This document shows, one piece after another, positions 35,340 to 44,613 of a stretch of DNA of 64,000 bases. This DNA is from Methylovorus glucosotrophus (GTDB lineage: Bacteria > Pseudomonadota > Gammaproteobacteria > Burkholderiales > Methylophilaceae): NCBI RefSeq assembly GCF_009858335.1, contig NZ_VMSE01000001.1, positions 1,240,001 to 1,304,000 on the forward strand, in the 5' to 3' direction. The notes under the pieces are model-generated. The model worked only from the letters and a program-made list of their open reading frames with translations. It was not told the origin of the DNA and searched no databases. Position 1 is the stretch's first letter, and each line of letters opens with the position of its first letter. The translations under genes were made by a program, and so were the position numbers.

Positions 35340-37521
35340 TGTCAATTTGCAGAATTGCGATCAGGAGCCCATTCATCTGGCGGGCGCCATTCAATCTTAT
35401 GGCGCCTTGCTGGCGTTTGATCTGGACGGCACCTTGCAATATTGCAGCGAGAATGCCGCAGAGTTTCTGGGCGATGTGCCGATGCTGGGGCAGTCCTTGC
35501 AGGCGCACCATCTGTCAAAGCTCACCGGCGCGTCCTCATTGATTTCAGACTATCTCGTATCGCAGCAAAACACCCGGGTATGCCATATACACACGCCGCA
35601 TGGGGTATTTGAACTGATGCTGCATGTGGCAGCAGGCGATATGGTGGTGGCAGAAATTGAGCCGGTTCTGGCTGGCTCTGATCAGCATGTGTTTTTTTCC
35701 ACGCATTTTCAGCAGTTATTGAATGATCTGCGGGACCAGACCGATATTGAAACTCTTTTGCAGCGCGTCACCGACCACTACCGGGAGTTGACGGGGTTTG
35801 ACCGGGTCATGGCCTATCGCTTTCGCCAGGATGGCAGTGGCGAAGTTGTCGCCGAGGCTCGTCATTCAAGCCTGGAGGATTGGCGTGGTCGACGCTATCC
35901 TGCGGCGGATATTCCGCAACAGGCCAGGCGTCTGTATTTGCTGAATACCCTGCGGCTGATTGCCGACGTGGATGAGCCGCCGGTCACCTTGTTGCAGAGG
36001 CCCGGCATGCCGCCGCTGGACATGAGTTTTTGCCAGCTGCGTAGCGTCTCACCTATCCATATTGAATATTTGCAGAACATGGGGGTTGCTGCCTCCATGA
36101 GCATTTCGATTGTGATTGATGGGCAGCTGTGGGGCATGATTGCCTGCCATCACATGCAGCCCCATCGCATCAGCCGTGAAGTGCGTATGAGCTGCCATAT
36201 GCTGGGCACCATACTCTCTTCTGAAATACAGCGCCTGCAAGCCGTTGAAGCGCATACCCGTCGTGAACAGGTCGCCGAATTGCGTGTGACCCTGTTGCCA
36301 GCACTGATGGACGCTGAAGATTTTGGTAGCCAGCTCCGCAGTGCGATCGGGGACATGGCAGGCTTGATCCCCTCGGATGCAGCCGTGATCAGTTACGATG
36401 GCAAAAGCGCCGTCACTGGTGACGTCCCCGAGGCATTCATACGGGCCTGGCTATTCTGGCTGAATCAGTCGCTGCCCGATGTATATGCCACCCACAAGGT
36501 CGAAGATGTCCCCGCCAATCTGCGTTCGGTCATGGGCGATATCTGCGGTGTCATGGCAATCTCGATCGATAAGGTGCACAAGAGCTGGCTGCTGTTTATC
36601 CGGCGCGAACTCATCCATACCATACGCTGGGGCGGCAAGCCGGAGAAGCAATACAAGATAGGCCCCCTGGGACCAAGGTTGACGCCGCGCGGCTCCTTTG
36701 CAGAGTGGAAAGAGACCGTTCAAGGGCAATCTGAGGCCTGGAGTCCGCTGGATGTGGCCATGGCCCAGGAATTGCGTATGGATTTATTGAAAACCTGCAA
36801 TGCCCATAATGCCCGCAACGAGCGTCACCGTATCCAGCTCATGGCCATGCTGGGACACGATCTGCGTGACCCGCTCAACTCCATCACCATGGCGGCGCAA
36901 ATGCTGGAAATGCAGGACGGGGCGAGTTCGAACAAGCTGGGCGAGCGTATCAAGAATTCCAGCATGCGCATGAAGCGATTGGTGCATCAGGTGCTGGACA
37001 TGAGCCGTTTGCAGGCCGGGCTTGGATTGCCGCTGGATATACAGCCTACCGATATATCGCTGTTGGTGCGTGACATGCTGGCTGAGCATGTCACCGCATA
37101 TCCGGATATTCAGGTAGAGGCCGATATCCCGGACAACATAGAAGCGCAGGTGGATGCCGACCGTATTGCACAGGTGCTATCCAACTTGCTCAGTAATGCC
37201 CGTCACCATGGGCTGGCAGGCCAGCCGGTGAGGGTTTTGCTGAGTCGCGATACGGAGAAAGTTAACCTTCATGTGAAAAATGCCGGCCCAGAAATCCCGG
37301 CCGAGACGGTAGGCGTGTTGTTTGACCCCTTCAAGCGCCGGCAGGGAGTAAGTGAGCGTAACAAGTCTGGCCTGGGGCTGGGCCTCTATATTGCCCACCA
37401 GATCATCGCGGCCCATCAGGGGGATATTCGCTATGAACATGCAGAAGGCTATGTGAGTTTTATTGTGCATTTGCCGTGCACGATTCTGGGGGATGAAGCC
37501 GCGCAAAGAATTTCGCATTAG
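35329..37521 (+). CDS. bphP: Bacteriophytochrome histidine kinase
   Basis: 730-aa red/far-red light receptor kinase. The biliverdin-binding Cys is Cys9 in NCDQEPIHLAGAIQSYG at the start of the PAS domain. The GAF domain (~130-290) has YPAADIPQQAR in place of the usual PASDIP. The PHY domain (~300-490) carries the tongue motif PRGSF and a WGG element. The HisKA domain has the phospho-acceptor His510 in MLGHDLRDPLNS, and the ATPase domain has NLLSNARHHG and GLGLGLYIAH. No receiver is fused; a single-domain receiver follows in the next gene. The start overlaps the heme oxygenase stop. Confidence 0.95.
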   Translation: MQISVNLQNCDQEPIHLAGAIQSYGALLAFDLDGTLQYCSENAAEFLGDVPMLGQSLQAHHLSKLTGASSLISDYLVSQQNTRVCHIHTPHGVFELMLHVAAGDMVVAEIEPVLAGSDQHVFFSTHFQQLLNDLRDQTDIETLLQRVTDHYRELTGFDRVMAYRFRQDGSGEVVAEARHSSLEDWRGRRYPAADIPQQARRLYLLNTLRLIADVDEPPVTLLQRPGMPPLDMSFCQLRSVSPIHIEYLQNMGVAASMSISIVIDGQLWGMIACHHMQPHRISREVRMSCHMLGTILSSEIQRLQAVEAHTRREQVAELRVTLLPALMDAEDFGSQLRSAIGDMAGLIPSDAAVISYDGKSAVTGDVPEAFIRAWLFWLNQSLPDVYATHKVEDVPANLRSVMGDICGVMAISIDKVHKSWLLFIRRELIHTIRWGGKPEKQYKIGPLGPRLTPRGSFAEWKETVQGQSEAWSPLDVAMAQELRMDLLKTCNAHNARNERHRIQLMAMLGHDLRDPLNSITMAAQMLEMQDGASSNKLGERIKNSSMRMKRLVHQVLDMSRLQAGLGLPLDIQPTDISLLVRDMLAEHVTAYPDIQVEADIPDNIEAQVDADRIAQVLSNLLSNARHHGLAGQPVRVLLSRDTEKVNLHVKNAGPEIPAETVGVLFDPFKRRQGVSERNKSGLGLGLYIAHQIIAAHQGDIRYEHAEGYVSFIVHLPCTILGDEAAQRISH

Positions 37522-37593
37522 ATTCAAAAATATTAAACTTATAAATGTAAAATATATATAAAATCAAACCGTTAGAATAGAACTGCAGGGGTC

Positions 37594-37956
37594 ATGAAAA
37601 AAAGTATTCTGATTGTGGAAGATTACCCGGAAGCAGGGGCTACCTTTAAAGAGTTGCTGGAACTATTAGGGCATGAAGTGGAGTGGGTGGTGAATGGGCA
37701 ATCCGCCATGCAAAAACTGAATGATGGGGCATTTGATCTGGTATTCATGGACCTGAATTTGCCAGATATGCATGGGCTGGTGTTGTTGAAGCAAGTGCAG
37801 GATAAAAGACTGGGGCCAAACACGCGATTTATCGCCGTCAGCGGACACTCAGCAAAAGATGCGGCAGCCGTCGAGGCGACCAAGGTATTTGATCATTACC
37901 TGGAAAAACCAATAGACCTCGCTGTGCTGAACCGCATTCTGAGCAGTACCGCTTAA
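37594..37956 (+). CDS. Single-domain response regulator
   Basis: 120-aa receiver domain without output domain. The acidic pocket is Glu9-Asp10, the phospho-acceptor is Asp53 in VFMDLNLPD, a Ser lies in IAVSGHS, and the Lys is in YLEKPIDL. It follows bphP by 72 AT-rich bases and is the obvious partner of that kinase. The next gene encodes a phosphotransferase-like protein, which suggests a relay. GGGGTC is the only ribosome site. Confidence 0.93.
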   Translation: MKKSILIVEDYPEAGATFKELLELLGHEVEWVVNGQSAMQKLNDGAFDLVFMDLNLPDMHGLVLLKQVQDKRLGPNTRFIAVSGHSAKDAAAVEATKVFDHYLEKPIDLAVLNRILSSTA

Positions 37957-37985
37957 TCGCGGACTTTACGACGAAGGGATTAAGA

Positions 37986-38666
37986 ATGACGACAACAATA
38001 CAAGAGTCAGCATCGTCGCACACCCACTGGCAATTGGCTGGCATACGGCATCATGTATTCCTCAAGGTATTTTCGGTGCTGCGCCATAATCTGCTGGGGC
38101 CGATTTCTGTCAGCCGCATGAATCACTCCATCATGCGGCGCAATATTGAAAAAGATGTGCTTAATAAAGGCAAGACGCTGGAGCGTCTGAACAAGATAGA
38201 CCTGCAACTGGAAGAAGCGGTATTGGGCATTCGCGCCCTGAGTATATGGGATGAATCCAGCGACAATGAAGCCTTGCCTGAGGATATTGTGGCGTCAGGC
38301 CTCAAGCTCATGTCAGGATTTCTGACCCTGCGCAATATCTCGGTTGAGCGGCTGCCAGAGGATACCGGCGTGGATTATGCCCTGGTGCGCGAATCGCCCT
38401 TTTTGTATGCATGGCTGGGCTTGTTGTGCTACATCGAAGATCATGCCCAGCAGCCTATCGATCTGCATATCCATTTTCAGGACCCCAGGCGCCTGGAGAT
38501 TGTGATCACGCATCCCCTTTATGATGTTAACGCGCAGCGCCCAGTGGATGCTCCGAATGCCATTATTGACCGTGCGGCCCTGCAGCTATTGGCGGACGAT
38601 GCCGATGTCGTGTTTGATATCGGCGCGCAGAGCATCAAGATGTCCTGGCTGACGAAAAAAGCCTAG
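37986..38666 (+). CDS. DHp/ChpT-like histidine phosphotransferase candidate
   Basis: 226-aa protein, not assigned to a named family with certainty. Residues ~24-80 read like a dimerisation/His-phosphotransfer helix pair, with an H-box at His34 (VLRHNLLGPISVSR). Residues ~95-225 have the beta/alpha pattern of a kinase ATPase domain, but the N-box is replaced (LCYIEDHAQQP) and no glycine-rich G-box is seen, so ATP binding is probably lost. This design matches ChpT/Spo0B-type phosphotransferases. It follows the single-domain receiver by 29 bases, pointing to a phospho-relay from the phytochrome. The call is by pattern, so moderate. Confidence 0.6.
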   Translation: MTTTIQESASSHTHWQLAGIRHHVFLKVFSVLRHNLLGPISVSRMNHSIMRRNIEKDVLNKGKTLERLNKIDLQLEEAVLGIRALSIWDESSDNEALPEDIVASGLKLMSGFLTLRNISVERLPEDTGVDYALVRESPFLYAWLGLLCYIEDHAQQPIDLHIHFQDPRRLEIVITHPLYDVNAQRPVDAPNAIIDRAALQLLADDADVVFDIGAQSIKMSWLTKKA

Positions 38667-38715
38667 TTTCAAGCCATTTGATCCGGGGCGCTGGCATGGC
38701 CCCGGAGGTATTGCA

Positions 38716-39441
38716 TCAGCAGATCAGCGGTCTCGGCGTGATCGGTGATTCGAAGTAATCCGCCACGGTAGCCAGCGCTTTTTCATTCATGATGGTCAGT
38801 TTGCCATCCTGAATTCTATGCAAGCCAAGCTTCTCCAGTTTTTTCAATGACTTGTTGGTATGCGCCAGTGAAAGCCCCAGCGCATCGGCAACATCCTGCT
38901 GGTTCAGTGGAAACGGAATGACTTTGCCCGCTTCGGGGTAGAGCGCCCGATAACGCTTGAACACATGCAGAATCAGCATGGCAATTTTTTCCACGGCCGA
39001 ACGCGCCCCGACATTCAGCAGATTGTCATCCACAATCTGTTCTTCATGCGCACAGATCCAGGTGATGTCATAGGCGAGGGATGGAAACGACTGGTAGAGC
39101 AGCCACAGCTTGTTTTTATCCAGCTCGCATAATTCGACTTCAGTAATCGCTTCCACACTGCTGGTGCTTTCGTCCAGCAGGTTTTGCTGCAGGCCAATCA
39201 GATCGCCCGGGAACATGATGTTGAGTATCTGGCGACGGCCATTCTTGAGGGTTTTGTGCCGGATAGCCCAGCCCTCAAGCAAGGTGTAGAGCTGGGCACT
39301 CGATGCCCGCTCGTTGACGATGGTTTTACCCGCTGGGAACTTGACGTTACGCAAGCGGATGCTCTTCATGAACTCCAACTCTTGCGCGGTGTTGGGTTTG
39401 AAAATATCCAGTTCGCGCAATCGGCATTTTTCTGCACACAT
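38716..39441 (-). CDS. Crp/Fnr-family transcriptional regulator
   Basis: 241-aa regulator. Residues 2-6 carry two Cys (MCAEKCRLRELDIF), followed by a cyclic nucleotide-binding-type barrel (LYTLLEGWAIRHKTLKNGRR, then ILNIMFPGDLIGLQ). The C-terminal winged helix has LNQQDVADALGLSLAHTNKSLKKLEKLG. Cys103 (VELCELDK) aligns with the fourth Fe-S Cys of FNR and Cys129 lies further on, but the FNR N-terminal CxxC-x5-C pattern is not complete. It could be redox sensing or a FixK-like protein without a cluster. It is convergent with the phytochrome operon. Possible targets are the FNR boxes at 32856-32885. Confidence 0.88.
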   Translation of the reverse strand: MCAEKCRLRELDIFKPNTAQELEFMKSIRLRNVKFPAGKTIVNERASSAQLYTLLEGWAIRHKTLKNGRRQILNIMFPGDLIGLQQNLLDESTSSVEAITEVELCELDKNKLWLLYQSFPSLAYDITWICAHEEQIVDDNLLNVGARSAVEKIAMLILHVFKRYRALYPEAGKVIPFPLNQQDVADALGLSLAHTNKSLKKLEKLGLHRIQDGKLTIMNEKALATVADYFESPITPRPLIC

Positions 39442-39531
39442 GGTATTACCCCCTGATGATCTCTCGTATTATCAGTCGAGAGTTGAACGATGGTCCTGCT
39501 TAAACGGTAATGCTCAGCTAGCGTTCTGACA

Positions 39532-41100
39532 TCAGAAAATTTCGCGGGTTTCCAGAAATTGAATGTCCGGGTAACGCTCTTGTGCCATCTGCAGATTGAC
39601 GCGGTTAGGCGCCAGGTAAACATACTCGTTGGCACCATCCAGCGCAACGTTGAAGCCATACTTGTCGGCAATCGCCTTGAGATCGGCATCCGATCCGCGC
39701 AACCAGCGTGCGGTAGAGCAGTCGTAACTTTCAAATACCACATCCACGCCGTATTCATGCTCAAGGCGGTGGGCAACCACATCAAACTGCAAGGTACCAA
39801 CAGCGCCCAGAATCAGATCATTGCTCATCAGCGGGCGAAACAATTGCGAGGCGCCTTCTTCCGCCAGCTGCTGCAGGCCTTTTTGCAGTTGCTTCATCTT
39901 GAGCGGATTCTTCAGTCGGGCACGGCGGAAAAACTCGGGCGCGAACGAAGGGATGCCGGTGAACTTGAGGTCTTCGCCCTCGGTAAAGGTATCGCCGAGC
40001 TTGACCGTGCCGTGATTGGGAATGCCGATAATATCGCCTGCCCAGGCTTCGTCCGTGGTGTTGCGGTCTTGTGCCATGAAAGTAATGGCATTATTCACCG
40101 CCAGCATCTTGCCGCTGGCGACCTGCTTGATTTTCATGCCGCGCTCAAAGCGGCCGGAACATACGCGCAAGAAGGCGATACGGTCGCGATGCTTGGGGTC
40201 CATATTGGCTTGTATCTTGAACACAAAGCCGGAGAACTTGGCATCGCCGGGCGCCACTTCACGGCTGGCCGTATTGCGGGGCAGGGGCGAGGGGGACAGC
40301 TCAACTACGGCATCCAGCAGCGATTGCACGCCAAAGTTGTTAATGGCCGAGCCAAAAAACACCGGGGTTTGCTTGCCGGAGAGATAGGCTTCTTTATCAA
40401 AGGTACTGGAAGCGCCACGCACCAGCTCAACATCAATGCGCAGTTCTTCTGCCTGCGAGCCTATCAGTTCGTCCAGGCGCGGATTATCCAGCCCCTGGAT
40501 GGTTTCCGAGGTGCCTTTTTCGGCGTGCGGATCAAAGAAGGAAATGCTGTCGTTATAGAGGTGATACACCCCACGGAAGCTTTTGCCCATGCCGATAGGC
40601 CAGGTCATGGGCGCGCATTGCATGCCCAGGGTTGACTCGATTTCGTCCAGCAACTCAATCGGCGCACGGCTTTCGCGATCCAGCTTGTTGATGAAGGTGA
40701 GGATAGGCGTATCGCGCATGCGGCATACATTCAGTAGCTTGATGGTCTGCGCTTCCACGCCGTTTACCGAGTCGATCACCATGACGGCCGAGTCGACGGC
40801 GGTAAGGGTGCGATAGGTATCTTCCGAAAAGTCATCGTGGCCGGGGGTATCCAGCAGATTGATCATGTGTTCGCGGTAAGGGAACTGCATCACCGACGAC
40901 GTGACCGAGATGCCACGTTGCTTTTCCAGTTCCATCCAGTCAGACGTGGCATGGCGTGCGGCTTTGCGCCCACGTACTTCACCGGCGACCTGAATGGCGC
41001 CACCGAACCACAGCAGTTTTTCGGTGAGGGTGGTTTTACCCGCATCCGGGTGGGAAATAATGGCAAAGGTACGGCGGCGTTGAATCTCGGACTGGCTCAT
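39532..41100 (-). CDS. prfC: Peptide chain release factor 3
   Basis: 522-aa GTPase that recycles RF1/RF2 from ribosomes. The P-loop is [13 protein letters not shown], switch [14 protein letters not shown], and the G4 motif FINKLDRE. The long effector domain ends with the family's [13 protein letters not shown]. The length and ends are normal. It stands alone, about 90 bases from the Crp/Fnr gene. Confidence 0.96.
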   Translation of the reverse strand: MSQSEIQRRRTFAIISHPDAGKTTLTEKLLWFGGAIQVAGEVRGRKAARHATSDWMELEKQRGISVTSSVMQFPYREHMINLLDTPGHDDFSEDTYRTLTAVDSAVMVIDSVNGVEAQTIKLLNVCRMRDTPILTFINKLDRESRAPIELLDEIESTLGMQCAPMTWPIGMGKSFRGVYHLYNDSISFFDPHAEKGTSETIQGLDNPRLDELIGSQAEELRIDVELVRGASSTFDKEAYLSGKQTPVFFGSAINNFGVQSLLDAVVELSPSPLPRNTASREVAPGDAKFSGFVFKIQANMDPKHRDRIAFLRVCSGRFERGMKIKQVASGKMLAVNNAITFMAQDRNTTDEAWAGDIIGIPNHGTVKLGDTFTEGEDLKFTGIPSFAPEFFRRARLKNPLKMKQLQKGLQQLAEEGASQLFRPLMSNDLILGAVGTLQFDVVAHRLEHEYGVDVVFESYDCSTARWLRGSDADLKAIADKYGFNVALDGANEYVYLAPNRVNLQMAQERYPDIQFLETREIF

Positions 41101-41152
41101 GACAAGGGCAAAAGGCGTGAAGAAAGATCGCCATTATACCCTGTCTTGCTGC

Positions 41153-41851
41153 TCAGCCCTGCGGTGCCACTTCTTCATCGACCCCGCAACGCCGGTTGGC
41201 CGGCACCGCGATATCGATCAGGCGCGGTTTGGGCAAATCGAGCGATGCCATGATCTCGATGAAAGCATCACGAGACTTGCCTGCCAACCGCGGATTGATG
41301 GTTTTTTCCTGCCCGATGCAGCTGACGCGGCGCCCCTGATAATCATGCCCGGGGTAGACCAGGGTTTCATCCGGCAGCGTGAAAAGACGTTGGCTGATAC
41401 TGTCGTAAAGCACGCCCGCATCGCCGCCCTGGAAGTCGGTGCGTCCGCACCCATTGATGAGCAGTGAATCACCAGTAAATACGCGATCTTTCCACAGAAA
41501 AGACACGCTGCCGGGCGTATGGCCGGGCGTCGCAATCACCTGAAGCTGCTCGTTGCCAAGCTGGACGCTGTCGCCATCTTTCAGTTGCCGGTCTGCAGCG
41601 CTGGCACCGCATAAGGCGCCGACAGCGCTGCGCGAGCCTATGCGTTGGCGCAACTCACCGCCTGCCGTGATGTGATCGGCATGCACATGGGTTTCCAGCG
41701 TCCATGCCAGTTCCAGCTGGTGCTCTGCCAACAGGGCGAGGTAAATATCGATTTCGGTAATGACGGGGTCGATCAGCAGGGCTTGATCGCCATCGGTAAT
41801 CAGATAGGTATAGGTAGAGGAGTTGGGCTCGAATAACTGGCGGAACATCAC
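41153..41851 (-). CDS. Persulfide dioxygenase-like metallo-beta-lactamase fold protein (ETHE1/Blh type)
   Basis: 232-aa MBL-fold enzyme. The metal motif is THVHADHITAGGELRQ, with later His residues in TPGHTPGSVSF and YPGHDYQGR and the Asp in FTGDSLLINGCGRTDFQGGD. These match the glutathione persulfide dioxygenases, mononuclear iron enzymes. It is divergent from a BigR-type regulator with a 100-base AT-rich spacer, as in known sulfide-detoxification loci. The ribosome site is AGGAGCAAGTG before the ATG. Confidence 0.9.
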   Translation of the reverse strand: MMFRQLFEPNSSTYTYLITDGDQALLIDPVITEIDIYLALLAEHQLELAWTLETHVHADHITAGGELRQRIGSRSAVGALCGASAADRQLKDGDSVQLGNEQLQVIATPGHTPGSVSFLWKDRVFTGDSLLINGCGRTDFQGGDAGVLYDSISQRLFTLPDETLVYPGHDYQGRRVSCIGQEKTINPRLAGKSRDAFIEIMASLDLPKPRLIDIAVPANRRCGVDEEVAPQG

Positions 41852-41890
41852 TTGCTCCTGATGAGGTGTCTTTAAAAAATACTAACACAT

Positions 41891-41910
41891 ATTATATGAA
41901 AATATATAAT
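41891..41910. promoter_or_regulatory. AT-rich palindrome, candidate BigR operator
   Basis: ATTATAT-GAAAAT-ATATAAT lies between the divergent persulfide dioxygenase and ArsR-type genes. BigR operators in Xylella and Agrobacterium are AT-rich inverted repeats of similar style, so this is the likely binding site for the regulator at 41952. Confidence 0.65.
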
Positions 41911-41951
41911 ATTGAAGATTCAACTAACCCTATGATTGGAAGCTGTATTTC

Positions 41952-42266
41952 ATGTCCGTTGCCATTGATCTTCCTGCCATGCATCAGTCTGCGGAGGCGG
42001 CCAGTCGCCTGATGCGCATACTCGCGAATGCCGATCGCCTCATGCTTTTATGCCAGCTGACTCAGCAGGAGCTGTGCGTCAGCGAGCTTGAGAGTATGCT
42101 GGACATTCGCCAGCCTACGCTTTCGCAGCAACTCACCGTATTAAGGGAAGAAGGGCTGGTGACTACCCGTCGCGATGGCAAGAAGATTTACTACCAGATT
42201 GTGCCCGGCCCTGCGCTGGCGGTCATGCAGGTGTTGTATCAGCAATTCTGCGAAGCAGCAGGGTAG
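41952..42266 (+). CDS. bigR: BigR/SqrR-type persulfide-sensing ArsR-family repressor
   Basis: 104-aa winged-helix repressor. The recognition region is LDIRQPTLSQQLTVLREEGLV. Cys34 and Cys100 are 66 residues apart, the same spacing as the redox pair Cys42/Cys108 of BigR that forms a tetrasulfide or disulfide with persulfide. A third Cys (42) is near. No metal-binding ArsR motif (CVC) is present. Its neighbours are a persulfide dioxygenase and a DUF442 phosphatase/sulfurtransferase, the usual BigR targets. Confidence 0.87.
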   Translation: MSVAIDLPAMHQSAEAASRLMRILANADRLMLLCQLTQQELCVSELESMLDIRQPTLSQQLTVLREEGLVTTRRDGKKIYYQIVPGPALAVMQVLYQQFCEAAG

Positions 42267-42312
42267 GGGGACTATTTTTCCGGCTGTTTGTTAACACTTA
42301 GGAGGAAGCATC

Positions 42313-42741
42313 ATGGCGATTCATCCTGTAAAAGTAGACGACGCATTCAGTCATTGCACTCTGGTAATGGTGGACGATATCCCTGAGATTGGGGCGGCCG
42401 GTTATAAAACCCTGATCAATAATCGACCGGATGGTGAGGGTGGCGCCAGCCAGCCGACAACACCCGTGCTGCGGGCGGCTGCCGAGGCCGCTGGCTTGCA
42501 GTTTATTGCATTTCCGGTCATTCCCAATCAGATCACGGCGCAGCAGGTGGCGGAATACAAACATCTGATCGCCCATGCGCCGAGGCCCATATTGGGTTTC
42601 TGCCGGAGTGGCAACCGTGCCAGTACCCTGTATCTGCGGGCAAAAATGCTATATCCGCAAGATAAACAGTATGCAGGCGCCAATACGCCCAGCCTGTGGA
42701 GCAAAGCCACAGACTTTATCAGGGGTTTCTGGCACAAGTAA
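42313..42741 (+). CDS. TIGR01244/DUF442 sulfurtransferase-phosphatase-like protein
   Basis: 142-aa protein of the tyrosine-phosphatase-like fold with the active loop GFCRSGNRAST (Cys near 96), a CX5R signature. In BigR loci the same domain is fused to the MBL enzyme as Blh; here it is a separate gene. It probably handles persulfide sulfur, but the reaction is not settled. The ATG has TTAGGAGGAAGC upstream as a very strong ribosome site. It follows bigR by 46 bases. Confidence 0.87.
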   Translation: MAIHPVKVDDAFSHCTLVMVDDIPEIGAAGYKTLINNRPDGEGGASQPTTPVLRAAAEAAGLQFIAFPVIPNQITAQQVAEYKHLIAHAPRPILGFCRSGNRASTLYLRAKMLYPQDKQYAGANTPSLWSKATDFIRGFWHK

Positions 42742-42972
42742 TAAAGACCGATAAGCAGCAAGTCATCGGGTTGCGTCCGGGTGGTTTCTGCACCGCTTTC
42801 TCATCCGGTTCCTTCACTTATAACATGCGCTTTAACGTGATTGCGTGGCCCCAGCTTGTGCAGTAAAGCCTGGTTTCCAGGGTGTAAATGTCGCCTGTAA
42901 CACAGCTTAGCCAGTATTTTGCTCTTGAACACAGGCGCTGTTTTTGACTTTGTCGACTATTAACTCTAATAT

Positions 42973-42991
42973 GATAATAATTCTCATTTGA
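42973..42991. promoter_or_regulatory. Probable Fur box upstream of fecI-like gene
   Basis: GATAATAATTCTCATTTGA matches 13 of 19 positions of the GATAATGATAATCATTATC consensus, 12 bases before the ATG. It fits iron-repressed expression of the sigma-factor/receptor set. Confidence 0.65.
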
Positions 42992-43003
42992 TACATTATT
43001 GTC

Positions 43004-43510
43004 ATGTCTTCAGGTTTTGTTTCGGACACCGTTCATACCCTGTATCACGATCATCACGGCTGGCTTTCGGGCTGGTTGCGTCGCAAGCTGGGCTGCAACC
43101 ATCAGGCTGCCGACCTGGCGCAGGACGTTTTCGTGCGCATCATGTCTTCGCCCATGCAGCAGACCATCCGTGAGCCGCGCGCCTATCTGACACGGGTTGC
43201 CCATGGCCTGGTGGTGAATCACTGGCGGCGTCGCGAGATCGAGCAGGCTTACCTGGATGCCTTGATGCAGTTGCCAGAGTCCATGGTGCCTTCGGTGGAG
43301 CAGCGATTGCTGGTGCTGGAAACCTTGTTCGAGATCGAGCGCATGTTGGCCGGTCTGCCCGCCAAAGTCAGCCAGGCCTTTCTGCTGTCGCAGATGGATG
43401 GCATGAAGTACGCCGATATCGCCATTGAACTCGGGGTTTCGGAACGCATGATCAAAAAATACATGGCACAAGCCATGCTGGCATGCCTCACGCTGGGCAA
43501 GCCACTTTAA
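43004..43510 (+). CDS. FecI-type ECF sigma factor
   Basis: 168-aa iron-responsive extracytoplasmic sigma factor. Region 2 is seen in HHGWLSGWLRRKLGCNHQAA and AQDVFVRIM, with region 4 in AFLLSQMDGMKYADIAIELGVSERMIKKYMAQAM. It directs transcription of the receptor gene after the surface signal. The stop and the next start share bases (TAATG), so it is coupled to fecR. A Fur box precedes it. Confidence 0.9.
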   Translation: MSSGFVSDTVHTLYHDHHGWLSGWLRRKLGCNHQAADLAQDVFVRIMSSPMQQTIREPRAYLTRVAHGLVVNHWRRREIEQAYLDALMQLPESMVPSVEQRLLVLETLFEIERMLAGLPAKVSQAFLLSQMDGMKYADIAIELGVSERMIKKYMAQAMLACLTLGKPL

Positions 43511-44511
43511 TGGACATGCTTCAGGAACGTCATGACAGCATCAGCCCCTCGTATGCCACCCTGCAGCAGGCTGCAGAATGGTTCGCCATGCTGCATGCGG
43601 GAGAGTTTGACGCACAACAACGTGCCGCCTGGCAGGCATGGCTGGAACAAGACAACACCCATCGCATGGCATGGCAGCAGGTAGAAAGCGTCCTGCGCAA
43701 ATTTCAACACGTGGAAGATGACGCTGCGCGCCAGACCTTGCGCACCATAAGCCAGGGCCGTCGTCGCGCAGTCAAATCCATCATGGCCCTCTGCCTGCTG
43801 AGCGCAGGCGGCTGGGGTATCGCGCGGCAGCCAGCCGTTCAGCAATGGTCAGGAATCCTCATGGCACAACATACCACCCGTATCGGCGAACGCCGCCGTA
43901 TGCAACTGGCGGATGGCAGCATCTTGTGGATGAATACCGCAAGTGCCATCAACATGCATTACAGCAGCAAAGAACGTCGCATCGAATTGATCGCCGGTGA
44001 GGTCTGGGTGCAGACCGCCACCGACCCCATACAGCCCGGCCGTCCCTTCCTGATTTCCACCCGGCATGGAGAGCTGCAGGCGCTCGGCACCCGGTTTAAT
44101 GTGCTGGATGACGGCCAGCGTTCGCATGTGGCCGTGTTTGAGGGCGCTGTTGCCATACGCCTGCCGCAGGCCGGGCAGCCTGGCTTGATCGTACAGGCGG
44201 GCGAGCAGAGCAGTTTTGACGGTATATCCATCCGGCCCGCCCACGAAGCAGACCCTGCCATGGAGTCGTGGACGCATGGCATGCTGGTGGCCGACAACCT
44301 GCCATTACCGGAGTTTGTTTCCCGCCTTGAACGCTACCGCCGTGGCCATCTGGGCTACGATCCCGCCTTATCTCATTTGCGCATCGTGGGTGCGTTCCCA
44401 TTGCAGGATACGGATCGGGCGCTACACCTGCTTGAGCAAACCTTGCCTGTGCGTGTGCATCGCCTGTTGCCGTGGTGGGTAACGCTGGAGCCTGCGTCAT
44501 TGTCGGGTTGA
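43510..44511 (+). CDS. FecR-family anti-sigma/sigma-regulator
   Basis: 333-aa inner-membrane signal transducer. Start choice: ATG at 43510 overlaps the fecI stop; the longer frame from 43483 would extend into fecI. The N-terminal cytoplasmic part has EWFAMLHAGEFDAQQRAAWQAW (DUF4880), and a membrane segment lies near residues 85-103 (AVKSIMALCLLSAGGWGIA). The periplasmic FecR domain contains GERRRMQLADGSILWMNTAS and a C-terminal STN-like end. It relays the TonB receptor signal to FecI. Confidence 0.88.
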   Translation: MDMLQERHDSISPSYATLQQAAEWFAMLHAGEFDAQQRAAWQAWLEQDNTHRMAWQQVESVLRKFQHVEDDAARQTLRTISQGRRRAVKSIMALCLLSAGGWGIARQPAVQQWSGILMAQHTTRIGERRRMQLADGSILWMNTASAINMHYSSKERRIELIAGEVWVQTATDPIQPGRPFLISTRHGELQALGTRFNVLDDGQRSHVAVFEGAVAIRLPQAGQPGLIVQAGEQSSFDGISIRPAHEADPAMESWTHGMLVADNLPLPEFVSRLERYRRGHLGYDPALSHLRIVGAFPLQDTDRALHLLEQTLPVRVHRLLPWWVTLEPASLSG

Positions 44512-44613
44512 GCCATGCCTCAAAAATAATTCGCCAGCCTGGTTCCCCTTTTCTGATTTCGATTGGCAATACAGATGAAGCTTTGCCGAATCAATTTCAT
44601 TAAAGGGGAATTC

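Noticed and set aside
39559..40635. 358-residue open frame antisense to prfC
   Set aside because: Shadow of the release factor 3 gene with no start signal.
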